Shown: one piece after another, positions 25,187 to 34,623 of the stretch
Numbering within the stretch: position 1 is the first letter of the stretch
Layout: each line of letters opens with the position of its first letter
Origin: CAVYEM01 sp963767635
GTDB taxonomy: Bacteria; Vulcanimicrobiota; Vulcanimicrobiia; Vulcanimicrobiales; Vulcanimicrobiaceae
Direction: 5' to 3'
Assembly: GCA_963767635.1 (NCBI GenBank)
Contig: CAVYEM010000001.1
Span: 2,232,001-2,296,000, forward strand
Length of the DNA: 64,000 nucleotides
Notes under the pieces: model-generated
The model's database searches: none
The model's input: the letters and a program-made list of their open reading frames with translations, nothing else
What the model was told of the DNA's origin: nothing
Translations under genes and position numbers: made by a program

Positions 25187-26329
25187 CTACGGCGTCGCGG
25201 GATTGGGCGCGCGTGCCGCCTCTCGCACGTTTCCGGCCACGAGGAAGCCTACAAAGCATTGCACGATGGCGCAGAACACCGGAATCATTGGAAATAGGAC
25301 CACGCGCGGAATCGCCGAGGGCACGGGGTTGAACGGAACGGCGATGAGGCAAGCCGCAATGGCTGCCAGCAGCACGAACATTTCATCGCGCATGCGCGCG
25401 CGCACGATGCCGTAGACGGCCAGCGCAACCAGAACGACCGGAGCGACCGTGCGAACCGCTCCGACGATCGTATATCGCAAGCTGCTCGAGAGCGCCGCGC
25501 GATACCACGCCGCAAACGACATGCCTGCGGCATGCGGTTCGTGCGCGTAGACCCAGCGCAGCTGCTCTCCGGCGCCATACGAGTGCGTGAGCGCCGCAAC
25601 GATGATGAACGTGGGGACGGCGCTACACGCTGCCGCCAGCGGCCACCAGGTTCGCGCCGCTGCGCTCAGCGCCAGCGCTGGGACCACCAGCAAATACGGC
25701 GTCGGACGAGTGAGCGTGAGCAGAATCGATGCCAGCGCCAACGTGATCAGCACGGAAACATTGCGCCCTTGCATGGAGCGCGCCAGCGCACCCAATCCGA
25801 GCGTCCACCACACCGCGCTGAGCATGTCGGTGAGATCGCTTGCCGCCAGTTGCCGGGTGATCGGCAGCGCGAGCGCGAGCACGCAGAGCACCGCCGCAAG
25901 CCACGGTTTGCCGAACGCGGTCAAGAACCAAAACAGCGCCGCGCCGAAGGCGACATACGCGATGCCCGAAACGATGAAGAGCGCGCGAAAACCGGTGACC
26001 GGCAGCAACCGCGACACGAGCCACGGGTAGAGAACGCGATTGTCGAAGACGTGCGAGCGCGCAAACGACACCGCCGGAGCCAGCTCGATCAGCGCGCGGT
26101 ATCGCGGCATCGCGATCATCGGCGTATGCTCGTAGAAAGCCCGGGCGCGCAGCGTTGCCTCGCGTTCGGTATATCCAGCATCGCGCGCAGCGAATCGAGC
26201 ATACACGATGCCGTCGGGAGTGTATTGGGGATGCCGTAACACGCTCGCCGCTAAAACCGCCGCCGCAAAGAGCACGACCGCCGCGAACGCGACGGCGCTA
26301 ACGGCTACACCGTTGCGGCGCCGTGGCAC
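25187..26329 (-). CDS. Polytopic membrane protein of unknown function
   Basis: 380 residues with about nine to ten hydrophobic segments. After the first comes a periplasmic loop typical of GT-C-type enzymes: TPDGIVYARFAARDAGYTER, with acidic residues near the first helix and VFDNRVLYPWLVSRLLP. This layout resembles membrane glycosyltransferases or EpsG-like proteins, but catalytic residues are not certain. The start overlaps the end of secA by 25 bases, so it is probably expressed from the secA transcript. Confidence 0.7.
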   Translation of the reverse strand: MPRRRNGVAVSAVAFAAVVLFAAAVLAASVLRHPQYTPDGIVYARFAARDAGYTEREATLRARAFYEHTPMIAMPRYRALIELAPAVSFARSHVFDNRVLYPWLVSRLLPVTGFRALFIVSGIAYVAFGAALFWFLTAFGKPWLAAVLCVLALALPITRQLAASDLTDMLSAVWWTLGLGALARSMQGRNVSVLITLALASILLTLTRPTPYLLVVPALALSAAARTWWPLAAACSAVPTFIIVAALTHSYGAGEQLRWVYAHEPHAAGMSFAAWYRAALSSSLRYTIVGAVRTVAPVVLVALAVYGIVRARMRDEMFVLLAAIAACLIAVPFNPVPSAIPRVVLFPMIPVFCAIVQCFVGFLVAGNVREAARAPNPATP

Positions 26330-28920
26330 TTCTTATATTTTTTTCCGCTCCCGCACGGGCACATCTCGTTTCGGCCAACCTTTGGCTGACCGCGAAGCGC
26401 CGGTTTCGCAGCCTCGGCACCGTCGCGGTTCGTGTGCACCGCTCGCGGACGCGCCGCCGGCGCAGCTTGGGGCAGCAGCCGGCCACTCGGAATCGGCTCG
26501 AACGCGGGCGGACCGGCGGGCGCGCCCATCGGCACCGGCACGGGCTGTCCCAGCTGTTCGGGCGGTGGACCTTGCTCGATGACGACGCGGAACACGCCTT
26601 TGATCGCCTCGTCCGCGATGTTGTTTTTCAGGTCTTCAAAGATCTCGTAGGCTTCTTTCTCGTACTCCACGCGCGGATCGATCTGGCCGTATCCCCGAAG
26701 ACCGATGCCGGTCTTGAGATGATCCATGACGTAGAGGTGGTCCACCCACATGCGATCGATGATCGGCAGCAGCAGATACCGTTGTTCGACGATGCGCAAA
26801 ATCTCGGGGCTGACTTCCTGTTCTTTCTGTTCGTATGCAGCGCTCGCCGCGTCTTGAAGCATGCGGCGAATCTCATCACGATCTTTCTTTTCGAACATCG
26901 AGACGCCCATCGTGCTGCGAATCGGAAAGATCAGCTCGAGTTCGGCCAGCATCTCTTCGAAATCCCATTCGCTCGGGTGCGCGTTCTCGGGCGCATTTTG
27001 CGAAACGGCGCCCTCGACCTTGGCTTGCAGCGTCTGCAGCATAAATTCGCGAGAGTCGAACTGGCCCTCCAAAATAGCGCGGCGGTCGCCATAGATGACT
27101 TCACGCTGCTTGTTCATGACGTCGTCGTACTCGAGAACGTGTTTGCGTATCTCGTAGTTGTGCGCTTCGACTTTGCTTTGCGCGCGTTCGAGCGATTTGG
27201 TGACCAGCGGAGACTCGATCGGCGCTTCGTCGGTGAAGCCGACGCGCTCCATGATGTTGCTCATGCGCTCGCCCCCGAACAAGCGCATCACTTCGTCTTC
27301 CAGCGAGACGTAGAACCGCGTGGATCCCGGATCGCCCTGGCGCCCGGAGCGCCCGCGCAGCTGGTTGTCGATGCGCCGAGATTCGTGGCGCTCGGTGCCG
27401 ATGATGTGCAAGCCGCCCAGCGAGGCCACGCCTTCTCCCAGTTTGATGTCGGTGCCGCGGCCGGCCATGTTCGTAGCGATGGTGACCTGGCCGGGCTGAC
27501 CGGCGTCTTTGATGATCTCGGCTTCCTGCTCGTGGTACTTGGCGTTCAGGACGTTGCACTCCACGCCTTGGCGGCGCAGAATTGCCGCGAGCATCTCGGA
27601 TTTTTCGATCGAACGCGTGCCGACGAGCACCGGGCGGCCTTTTTTATGCTCGGCAATGATGTCGTCGACCACGGAGGCAAACTTGGCCTTCTCGCTCTTG
27701 TACACGATGTCGGAGGCGTCTTTGCGCACCATCGGCATGTTGGTCGGAATGACGACCACGTCCAAACCGTAGATGTCGCGGAACTCGCGCTCTTCGGTCT
27801 TGGCCGTACCGGTCATGCCGGCCAAACTGTCGTACAAGCGGAAATAGTTCTGGAACGTGATCGTCGCCAGCGTTTGATCCTCGCTCCGTACCTTGATGCC
27901 TTCCTTGGCTTCGATCGCCTGATGGATACCGTCGGAGTACCGGCGGCCGTACATCAAACGGCCCGTGAATTCGTCGACGATAACGATCTCACCGTCCTTG
28001 ATGATGTACTGCTGGTCGCGGTGAAAGAGATTCCAAGCCTTGAGCGCCGCGTTGAGTTGGTGCGTGAGCTCGATGTTGCGCTGATCGTAGAGATTCTGGA
28101 TACCGAGCATTTTTTCGACTTTCGCAACCCCAGGCTCGGCGATCGGAACCGCATGCGCCTTCTCGTCCACGGTGTAGTCCTCGTCTTTTTTCAAGCGAGG
28201 AATGATCTGCGCGAACTTTTCGTATAGTTCGGTCGGTTCGGTTCCTTGGCCGCTAATGATGAGCGGCGTGCGCGCTTCGTCGATGAGGATCGAGTCGACT
28301 TCGTCGACGAGCGCGAAGTAGAGGTCGCGCTGCACCATGTCTTCGACTTGCCAGGCCATGTTGTCGCGCAAGTAATCGAAGCCCACTTCGTTGTTCGTCA
28401 CGTACGTAACGTCGCAGTTGTACGCTTCGCGCCGCGCGGCAGGATCCAAATCGTGCTGAATGACGCCGACGCTCAAGCCGAGCGCCTTGTAAATAGGCGA
28501 CATCCACTCGGCATCGCGCCGCGCCAAATAGTCATTCACCGTAACGACGTGAACGCCGCGGGCCTCCAGCGCGCGCGCATATACGGGCAACGTGGCGACC
28601 AGCGTTTTTCCTTCACCCGTTTTCATCTCGGCGATCCGGCCTTCGTACAACACCTGGCCGCCCATGATCTGCACGTCGAAGTGGCGCATTCCGAGCGCGC
28701 GTACGCCGGCTTCGCGCACCACGGCGAACGCTTCGGGCAAGATTGAATCCAGCGCCTCGCCGCCTGCGAGACGGCCGCGAAACTCCGAGGTCTTTCCTGC
28801 GAGCCGGTCGTCGCTCAGTTCACGCGTCTGGTTCTCGAGCGCATTGACTTTTTCGACCGTTCGGCGCAGCCGGGCGATCTCTCGCTCGTTCCCGTCAAAC
28901 AGCGTTTTTAGGAATGCCAT
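26305..28920 (-). CDS. secA: Preprotein translocase ATPase SecA
   Basis: Motor that pushes unfolded proteins through SecYEG. The 871-residue chain has nucleotide-binding domain 1 with AEMKTGEGKTLVATLPVYA (Walker A), LVDEVDSILIDEARTPLIIS (Walker B), the preprotein-crosslinking domain, domain 2 (TNMAGRGTDIKLGEGVASLG, RRIDNQLRGRSGRQGDPGS), the helical scaffold, and a C-terminal zinc motif CPCGSGKKYKKCHG. A Pro/Ala-rich linker precedes the zinc motif. It lies just downstream of the histidine kinase gene. Confidence 0.97.
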   Translation of the reverse strand: MAFLKTLFDGNEREIARLRRTVEKVNALENQTRELSDDRLAGKTSEFRGRLAGGEALDSILPEAFAVVREAGVRALGMRHFDVQIMGGQVLYEGRIAEMKTGEGKTLVATLPVYARALEARGVHVVTVNDYLARRDAEWMSPIYKALGLSVGVIQHDLDPAARREAYNCDVTYVTNNEVGFDYLRDNMAWQVEDMVQRDLYFALVDEVDSILIDEARTPLIISGQGTEPTELYEKFAQIIPRLKKDEDYTVDEKAHAVPIAEPGVAKVEKMLGIQNLYDQRNIELTHQLNAALKAWNLFHRDQQYIIKDGEIVIVDEFTGRLMYGRRYSDGIHQAIEAKEGIKVRSEDQTLATITFQNYFRLYDSLAGMTGTAKTEEREFRDIYGLDVVVIPTNMPMVRKDASDIVYKSEKAKFASVVDDIIAEHKKGRPVLVGTRSIEKSEMLAAILRRQGVECNVLNAKYHEQEAEIIKDAGQPGQVTIATNMAGRGTDIKLGEGVASLGGLHIIGTERHESRRIDNQLRGRSGRQGDPGSTRFYVSLEDEVMRLFGGERMSNIMERVGFTDEAPIESPLVTKSLERAQSKVEAHNYEIRKHVLEYDDVMNKQREVIYGDRRAILEGQFDSREFMLQTLQAKVEGAVSQNAPENAHPSEWDFEEMLAELELIFPIRSTMGVSMFEKKDRDEIRRMLQDAASAAYEQKEQEVSPEILRIVEQRYLLLPIIDRMWVDHLYVMDHLKTGIGLRGYGQIDPRVEYEKEAYEIFEDLKNNIADEAIKGVFRVVIEQGPPPEQLGQPVPVPMGAPAGPPAFEPIPSGRLLPQAAPAARPRAVHTNRDGAEAAKPALRGQPKVGRNEMCPCGSGKKYKKCHGAATV

Positions 28921-28957
28921 ACTGCTACTACATACCGTTCTTTGGACACCACGGTTG

Positions 28958-31099
28958 CTACTTCGCGGCGAGCGGCAACGAGACCGTAAAGGTGCTCCCC
29001 TCGCCCTCCTTTGACTGTACCGCGATGCTGCCGCCGTGCACTTCGACGAACTTGCGGCTGACGTACAAGCCCACGCCCGAACCCGAAATGCCCTTTCGGC
29101 GAGCGTTGCTCGCCCGTCCGAAACGCGCGAACACGGCGTTCAGCTCCGTTTCCGGTATACCGATGCCGCGGTCCTGGATCGCAATCGTCGCCCCGGCCTC
29201 GCCGCGGCTCACCCGAACGTAAACCCGATCCTCCGAATACTTCAGGGAATTCATCAGGAGGTTGTCCAGCACGTGATTGAAGCGGGCAGTGTCCAACGAA
29301 ACGACGATCGCTTCGGGCGGCATCGTTAACAGGATCCGCTCCTCCCCGCGGTTGTGCGCCTTTACGCTCGCCGCCACGATTTCGCGCAGATCGACGGCCT
29401 TGCGGTTCAAAGAAAATCCGCCGGCTTGCGTTTGCGCAAGCGCGACCGCGTCCTCGGATAGGCGCACGAGCCGCTGTGTTTGCGAGCGGATCGTTTCGAG
29501 TTCCTCGTGCACTTCCGAGGGCGCATGCTCGAGCAGCAGTTCGCAGTAGCCCATAATGACCGTCAGCGGACCTTTGAAGTCGTGAGCGAGCATGGCGATC
29601 AAGTCGTCCTTGAACTCATTGCTCTCCGAGAGCGCGCGGGCCAAGTGCTGAATGCGCTCGAAACCGCGAGCCCCAGAGAGGGCCAGTTCCAGGTGCGCGG
29701 CGAGCATATGAAAATACACGCGACATTCTGAATCGCCCCAGTCGTACTCGCCCGGCGATGCGAGAAAGACGATGAAGCCCCAGAGGTTTCCGTCGATCCG
29801 CAACGCGGCGACCAAACCTTCGTCCCCGGCAAAAAGCGCTCGTTGCGAATCGGCATCCAATGAGAAACTCTGCGCGATGTCTTGGCGCTCGAGTATCGGC
29901 AGCAAACCTTGCACTGCGACACGCTCCGGGGAGCCCTCCCGAGTCGAATCGACGGCGCGAACCGCACGCCGCAGCGCCGAGGCGCCGTCGAGTTCGTACG
30001 CCGCGCACGTGAGCTTGACTTCGTGCGAGACGGTCACGGCGAACACGAGCAGCACTTCTTCGATCGTCTGCGTGTCCCGCATCATTCGCACGACGCGCTC
30101 CAGCGACTCCGCGCGAGCACGCCGTAAACGCTCGAGGTCGTACAATTGTAGATTGGCCAGCGCGAGGCCGACGTGAGAGCCCACGGAGCCGAGCATCACC
30201 ATGTCGATTTCGTCGAAGGCCGCCGGTTGCGCGAAATGCAACGCTATCGCATGTTCCACGCGTCCGTCGATCACGAGAGGCACAATCAGCGCCGAACCGG
30301 CGCCTACCGACGCCAACAAGATGTCGCGGGTATTGTCGCGCGTAACGCGAACGCGGCTGATCACCGATCCGCCAAAGGCGCGTTCGAGCCACGTCTGAAA
30401 AAGCGGCACGGAAGCCGGAACGGGAAATTCGGCAGCGGCGGATTCTGCGCACGCCAGCACGCGCGCACGATCCGGCATTGCCGCATCCTTACCGAACACC
30501 ACGCAGCGTAACGCTCCAAACGACTGGCGCACGTCCGCAGCGACGGATTCCAATATGCTTTGCCGATCGAGCGATTTGCGCGCCCGCTCGTTGATCAGCG
30601 CGAGCAACGCGCTTTGCTTGGCCTCTCGTTCGGCCGCGGAGACGTCCCGTTCGTGAGCGATCATCCAGGCGGCGATGTCGGCAAACGCGCGCAGCTCGCG
30701 TACCTCTTCCTCATCAGGATCTGCATCGACATCAAAAATAAGCGCGCCGATCGCGCCCGCAGTCGTTTCCAGCGGCAAGATCAGGACATTGTCATCAGTG
30801 CGGTAATCGCTCAGGCCCGCAAGAGCGCGCAGCGAGGAGACGGGCACATAATACGCGCCGGCAACGGCGAACTTGCCGAGCGTGGGAAAGAACAACCGCC
30901 GCAGTCCGCGCGAGTCGTCGCGCAACCTGAATCCGTGGCCCGCAGGGGCGCTCGCGTACTCGCAGCGATCGTCGCCAAAAACGAGCACGCTGACGCGGCT
31001 GCAGCGCACGGTTGAATATGCGGCATCCGCCAGCGCCCGGCTTTTCTCTTCGAGCGAGGGGAGCGCGGGGAGCTGCGTGAGCAGCGCGAACCGGTCCAC
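28958..31099 (-). CDS. Soluble sensor histidine kinase with GAF-type domains
   Basis: 713 residues with no membrane segment. Two or three GAF-like sensor domains fill residues 1-470. Then come the dimerisation/phosphoacceptor helix (LIAMLAHDFKGPLTVIMGYC, His in H-D-x-K-G-P) and a full ATPase domain: N box DNLLMNSLKYS, G1 IQDRGIGIP, F box FARFGRAS, G2 GISGSGVGLYVSRKFVE. No response regulator gene adjoins, so it is an orphan kinase; its signal is unknown. It is followed 37 bases later by secA in the same direction. Confidence 0.88.
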   Translation of the reverse strand: MDRFALLTQLPALPSLEEKSRALADAAYSTVRCSRVSVLVFGDDRCEYASAPAGHGFRLRDDSRGLRRLFFPTLGKFAVAGAYYVPVSSLRALAGLSDYRTDDNVLILPLETTAGAIGALIFDVDADPDEEEVRELRAFADIAAWMIAHERDVSAAEREAKQSALLALINERARKSLDRQSILESVAADVRQSFGALRCVVFGKDAAMPDRARVLACAESAAAEFPVPASVPLFQTWLERAFGGSVISRVRVTRDNTRDILLASVGAGSALIVPLVIDGRVEHAIALHFAQPAAFDEIDMVMLGSVGSHVGLALANLQLYDLERLRRARAESLERVVRMMRDTQTIEEVLLVFAVTVSHEVKLTCAAYELDGASALRRAVRAVDSTREGSPERVAVQGLLPILERQDIAQSFSLDADSQRALFAGDEGLVAALRIDGNLWGFIVFLASPGEYDWGDSECRVYFHMLAAHLELALSGARGFERIQHLARALSESNEFKDDLIAMLAHDFKGPLTVIMGYCELLLEHAPSEVHEELETIRSQTQRLVRLSEDAVALAQTQAGGFSLNRKAVDLREIVAASVKAHNRGEERILLTMPPEAIVVSLDTARFNHVLDNLLMNSLKYSEDRVYVRVSRGEAGATIAIQDRGIGIPETELNAVFARFGRASNARRKGISGSGVGLYVSRKFVEVHGGSIAVQSKEGEGSTFTVSLPLAAK

Positions 31100-31122
31100 C
31101 GCCGCATGCGGCGAAAACCGGT

Positions 31123-32235
31123 CTACGGGGATAGCGCTATCCCCATGGCACTTCCGGCCGGTAGCGTAATAGCGGACGCCGGCGTGACGGTTCCGTACGT
31201 GTGCGCAGCAAAGATCAGCAGCTTGCTGTTGCTGTTCGGGCCACGTCCCGGATCGATGACGTAAACGTTGCCTACGGTATCGACGGCAACGTCGGTCGGA
31301 TCCACGAACGCGGGATTCTGGCTGACGATCACGTGCGAGGGTGCGATGTTTTGCAGCCCTGCGCCGAACGGCGCATCAAAGATCAGGATCTTCGCGGGCA
31401 AAGGAATCGACGCGCTGCCGGCGTCTGAGACATACAGATTTCCCGCGCTGTCCAGTGCAATTCCCTGCGGCGCCGCGAGCTGCGTGCTGCCGCCCTGCAG
31501 CGTCGTGATGGGCGCGGTATTGCTCACGGGCGGCGGACTCGGTGAGGGTGAGCCGCTTGGCGAGACCGTGGGCGTGGGCGTGGGCGTAGGCGAGCTCGAT
31601 GGCGTTGCCGAGGGCTGGGCGTAGATGGTCACCGACGGCGTGCCGTTGTTGGCAACGTACATATTTTGGTGCGCGTCCACTGCGACGCCGATGGGGACGT
31701 TGAGACCCGTGTTGTTTCCCGCAAGGGTTTGGGTCAGCCCCAGCGAGGAGTACACTATCAGTTGGTTGGGGTAAAATCCACCCGATTGCGTCACCGCCGC
31801 GACGAAGCCGGCGCTATCCGGCAAGGGCGCAATGCCGCGCGCGTGGACGTTTCCGGTCAGCGGCACGGAGTCGTACGGCAGCACGTTGCCGGTAGCAAAC
31901 GTCTGGAATTCCAGCACCGACGAGGTTGCCGTGGCCGGGTTGTAGTTGGTGACGAACAGATGCTTTTGCGCGTCGAACGTGAGGTATTGAGGACCGCTGA
32001 TCGTCGTGTTGGAGCCGCCGATCACGTACTGCGGCGTGGCGCTGGGCGCAGGCGAGGGCGTAAATATTTCCACCACTTGCTGCGTCGTGTTGCTGACGTA
32101 GATCGTGTCGGTCACAAAGTCCGGGCCCGATCCGGTTACGCCGCCGCTAGAAGGCGTGCCGGCGTTCGAGTTGCACGCGGCGATGGCGCCGGCGCAGGCA
32201 ACGAGCGAGAGTCCGAGGGTCAAGCGACGCAGCAT
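31123..32235 (-). CDS. Lipoprotein with NHL/SMP-like beta-propeller
   Basis: A 370-residue lipoprotein: signal peptide then lipobox AGAIAAC (Cys21). Propeller-like repeats follow, such as ISGPQYLTFDAQKHLFVTNY, PIGVAVDAHQNMYVANNG, PQGIALDSAGNLYVSDAG and PTDVAVDTVGNVYVIDPG. A low-complexity Pro/Thr/Ser insert (PTPTPTVSPSGSPSPSPPP) sits between blades near residue 220. It is likely anchored at the cell surface or periplasm; no enzyme activity is evident. GGAG precedes the ATG. Confidence 0.8.
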   Translation of the reverse strand: MLRRLTLGLSLVACAGAIAACNSNAGTPSSGGVTGSGPDFVTDTIYVSNTTQQVVEIFTPSPAPSATPQYVIGGSNTTISGPQYLTFDAQKHLFVTNYNPATATSSVLEFQTFATGNVLPYDSVPLTGNVHARGIAPLPDSAGFVAAVTQSGGFYPNQLIVYSSLGLTQTLAGNNTGLNVPIGVAVDAHQNMYVANNGTPSVTIYAQPSATPSSSPTPTPTPTVSPSGSPSPSPPPVSNTAPITTLQGGSTQLAAPQGIALDSAGNLYVSDAGSASIPLPAKILIFDAPFGAGLQNIAPSHVIVSQNPAFVDPTDVAVDTVGNVYVIDPGRGPNSNSKLLIFAAHTYGTVTPASAITLPAGSAMGIALSP

Positions 32236-32278
32236 GGGTTCTCCTTAAGGGCCGGTTGCTGGATACACGCACGGCGAA

Positions 32279-32437
32279 TTACTTTCCTGGAGCCGGCGCG
32301 TGCGCGAGATGGCCCCAACCGGCGAATGCCGCGATCAGAAGAATCGCCACGACGAGCACGATCAAGACGGTGGTGACGACGATCCTGCGGATATAGCGGG
32401 GGCGGCTCGATTCCGTATCGATGATCTGTCTGGGCAT
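32279..32437 (-). CDS. Small single-pass membrane protein
   Basis: A 52-residue frame: MPRQIIDTESSRPRYIRR, then one strong transmembrane helix (IVVTTVLIVLVVAILLIAAF) and a short tail ending HAPAPGK. Positive charges before the helix suggest an N-in orientation. AGGGAG lies about 11 bases before the ATG. It sits between the deacetylase gene and the lipoprotein gene on the same strand. No family is recognised, but the clean helix and stop support a real gene. Confidence 0.6.
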   Translation of the reverse strand: MPRQIIDTESSRPRYIRRIVVTTVLIVLVVAILLIAAFAGWGHLAHAPAPGK

Positions 32438-32457
32438 TCGAGGCTGGATTCTCCCTT

Positions 32458-33279
32458 TTAAACGGCACGTTTGGCGGGATGGTTCAATTCGGCCGGAGTT
32501 ACTCTGGCCAGCAGCTGACCGACGGTTACGAACCGATACCCCGCGGCCCGAAAGCGCTGCACGACCGTGGGCAGCATTTCTACGGTTGCTATTTTGCCGC
32601 TATGAAGCAACACGATCTCCGGCGCGGTCGCATGCCGCTCCAAGTGTTCGGCCAAATGTTGCGCGGTAACCGTTCGCCAGTCGCCGCTGTCATCGGTCCA
32701 GAGCACCGTCTTGTATCCCAGCGATTGCGCGATGCGAACCGTTTGCACGGTATACCGACCATGCGGCGGTCGAAAGAGATCCAGCACGGACGGGTCGCGC
32801 ACCAATTCGTAAAGGGCCGACCGCCCCCGCAAAATCTCGCGCCGAACCTGGTTGGGGGTCTCTTCGTCCAGGTTGGGATGTGTATACGTGTGATCGGCAA
32901 TCTCGTTGCCCGAGAGTGCGATTCGCTGCGCCAACCGGGGCCACTGCTGCGCATCGCGTCCGATCAAGAAGAACGTCGCGTGCACGTTCAAACGGGCCAG
33001 CTGTTCCAGCAGAAGCGGCGTAAATATCGGATACGGACCATCGTCAAACGTAAGCGCGATGAGCTTAGGACGCGAGGAACGGTTGCCGTAGGTGACGTGC
33101 TCCCTGAACAGCCGCTTGAGATGACCACCGAGCGAGGGCGATATGGCCTGCTGCGCGTCCATCCTGGGCGTCACGATTGCCGGCTGAATGCGGCTTTCGT
33201 GCACGAACACGCGGTATCCGGCATATGCCAAGATCGCGCACGCAGCACAGGCGGCGATCAGCGCTCCCTTGGATCTCAT
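32458..33279 (-). CDS. Polysaccharide deacetylase (CE4 family)
   Basis: A 273-residue enzyme with an N-terminal membrane anchor or signal (ALIAACAACAILAYAGYRVF) and a NodB-type deacetylase domain: motif 1 ALTFDDGPYPIF (catalytic Asp, metal Asp), motif 2 IADHTYTHPNLDEE (metal His pair), motif 3 LFRPPHGRYTVQT, motif 4 LWTDDSGDW and motif 5 IVLLHSG. It probably removes acetyl groups from peptidoglycan or another envelope glycan. The start overlaps the stop of the LytR-type gene by four bases. Confidence 0.9.
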   Translation of the reverse strand: MRSKGALIAACAACAILAYAGYRVFVHESRIQPAIVTPRMDAQQAISPSLGGHLKRLFREHVTYGNRSSRPKLIALTFDDGPYPIFTPLLLEQLARLNVHATFFLIGRDAQQWPRLAQRIALSGNEIADHTYTHPNLDEETPNQVRREILRGRSALYELVRDPSVLDLFRPPHGRYTVQTVRIAQSLGYKTVLWTDDSGDWRTVTAQHLAEHLERHATAPEIVLLHSGKIATVEMLPTVVQRFRAAGYRFVTVGQLLARVTPAELNHPAKRAV

Positions 33280-34623
33280 CGCTGCGCGGACGCTTGGGCC
33301 GTGAGCGAACCGGCCAGATCTTCGCCCACGAGCACCGTAACGTCGCTTGGAGCCGGATTCGCGTCATCCGGTGCTTGCGTTTGAAGATCGGAGATCACGA
33401 GCGCGCGCTGAGCGGCTTTCCCGAGCGCCTGACGCACTTTGACGCCCGCTAGCGCGATCTTGGAGTGCTCGTGCAGCTCCGTCGTCGCCACGTCGGAACT
33501 AGGCGCGTTGCTCACCGCGCCGATCGCGAAGCCCTTCGCTCGCAAGACTGCCGCCACGCGACGCGCCACGCCCGGAATGGCGGTTCCATTTTCCACGTCG
33601 ACGCGAACCGATTTGGGGTCGATGGCTGCAAGCGCGGCGGGATCGGGCGCAGGCGTGGGCACGGGCGGATCCAGCAGCATGTTTTGGACCAGTTCGGCCT
33701 TTTTGGCCTCGTCGGGAATGAGCACTTCGCCGCCGTTTGCCGCGATTTTCGTGTCGACGTAGGGGATAGTGGCGGTGTGGAGTCCGTTCTTTGGCATGCG
33801 AGCGAACGCGGTCGCCAAGCTCAGCTCTTCTTCGCGCGTCAGATCGGTTTGTACGTCGCGCGAAAACACCCCGATGAGATCGTTGAGGTGCAGCAGTGTG
33901 TTGAACCTATCGCTCCGCAATTTGTTCAACGCCGCCTGCATGACTTGATCTTGACGCATGATGCGGCACGGATCGCTGCACCAGTCATGGCGAAACCGCG
34001 CGTAGCTCACGGCCTGCTCACCCGTCATGTGCTGCATTCCGGGCTTGAAATGGATGTGCAGATGTCCCCAAGTGTCATCGTAGTCGATTGGGCCGTTGGG
34101 GCCGATGTGGCGCAGCGCGTCGGAATTTTTCGGATCGATTTCGATGCCGCCGATAGCATTGATCAAATCTTTCGTCGTGTCGATGCGTAGTAAAATGTAG
34201 CGGTCGAATCCAGGGATTCCAAGCCATTTTGCAATGACTTCGCGGGCTTCCCGCACGCCGCCATCCGACTGCGCCTGATTGATCTTGGATTCTTCACCGC
34301 TGGGCAGCACCGCGTCCATGTCGCGAGGAATGGAGAGCACGTAAACGTTGCTCGTTGGAAAGTCCAGATCGATTGCCTTAATGACGTCGCTGCGCGACTT
34401 GCTGGACGTCTCCTCGTCCTTGTCGTTGTAATCGTAATCCAAGCCTTCGGCCAGTATCAGCACGTGGTCTTTGCCGAAGAGCTGCTGCGGCGCAGGAGTG
34501 AGCCTGACCGGCCATGATGTCGAGCGGCGAGCGGTGCAACGCGACGGAAAATCCCGCCACTACCGCCACGAAACCCACGATAACCAATCCCAGAACGGTG
34601 AGCAGGATCTGCCGTCTATCCAA
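33276..34623 (-). CDS. LytR-CpsA-Psr family protein with LytR_C domain, frameshifted
   Basis: Enzymes of this family attach glycopolymers to peptidoglycan. After a TTG start (GGGGAG seven bases before) come a transmembrane helix (ILLTVLGLVIVGFVAVVAG), the LCP domain (SKSRSDVIKAIDLDFPTSNV, SIPRDMDAVLP, GGIEIDPKN, YARFRHDWCSDPCRIMRQDQ) and a C-terminal LytR_C domain (VRVDVENGTAIPGVARRVAA). One extra base in AGGCT at 34501-34505 breaks the frame between IMAGQ and LTPAPQQLFGKD. Removing it restores a continuous protein of about 448 residues. The gene overlaps rimO by eight bases. Confidence 0.85.

Noticed and set aside
26323..28227. Long plus-strand frame of 634 codons opposite secA
   Set aside because: Antisense shadow of SecA, with His- and Val-rich non-protein-like composition.
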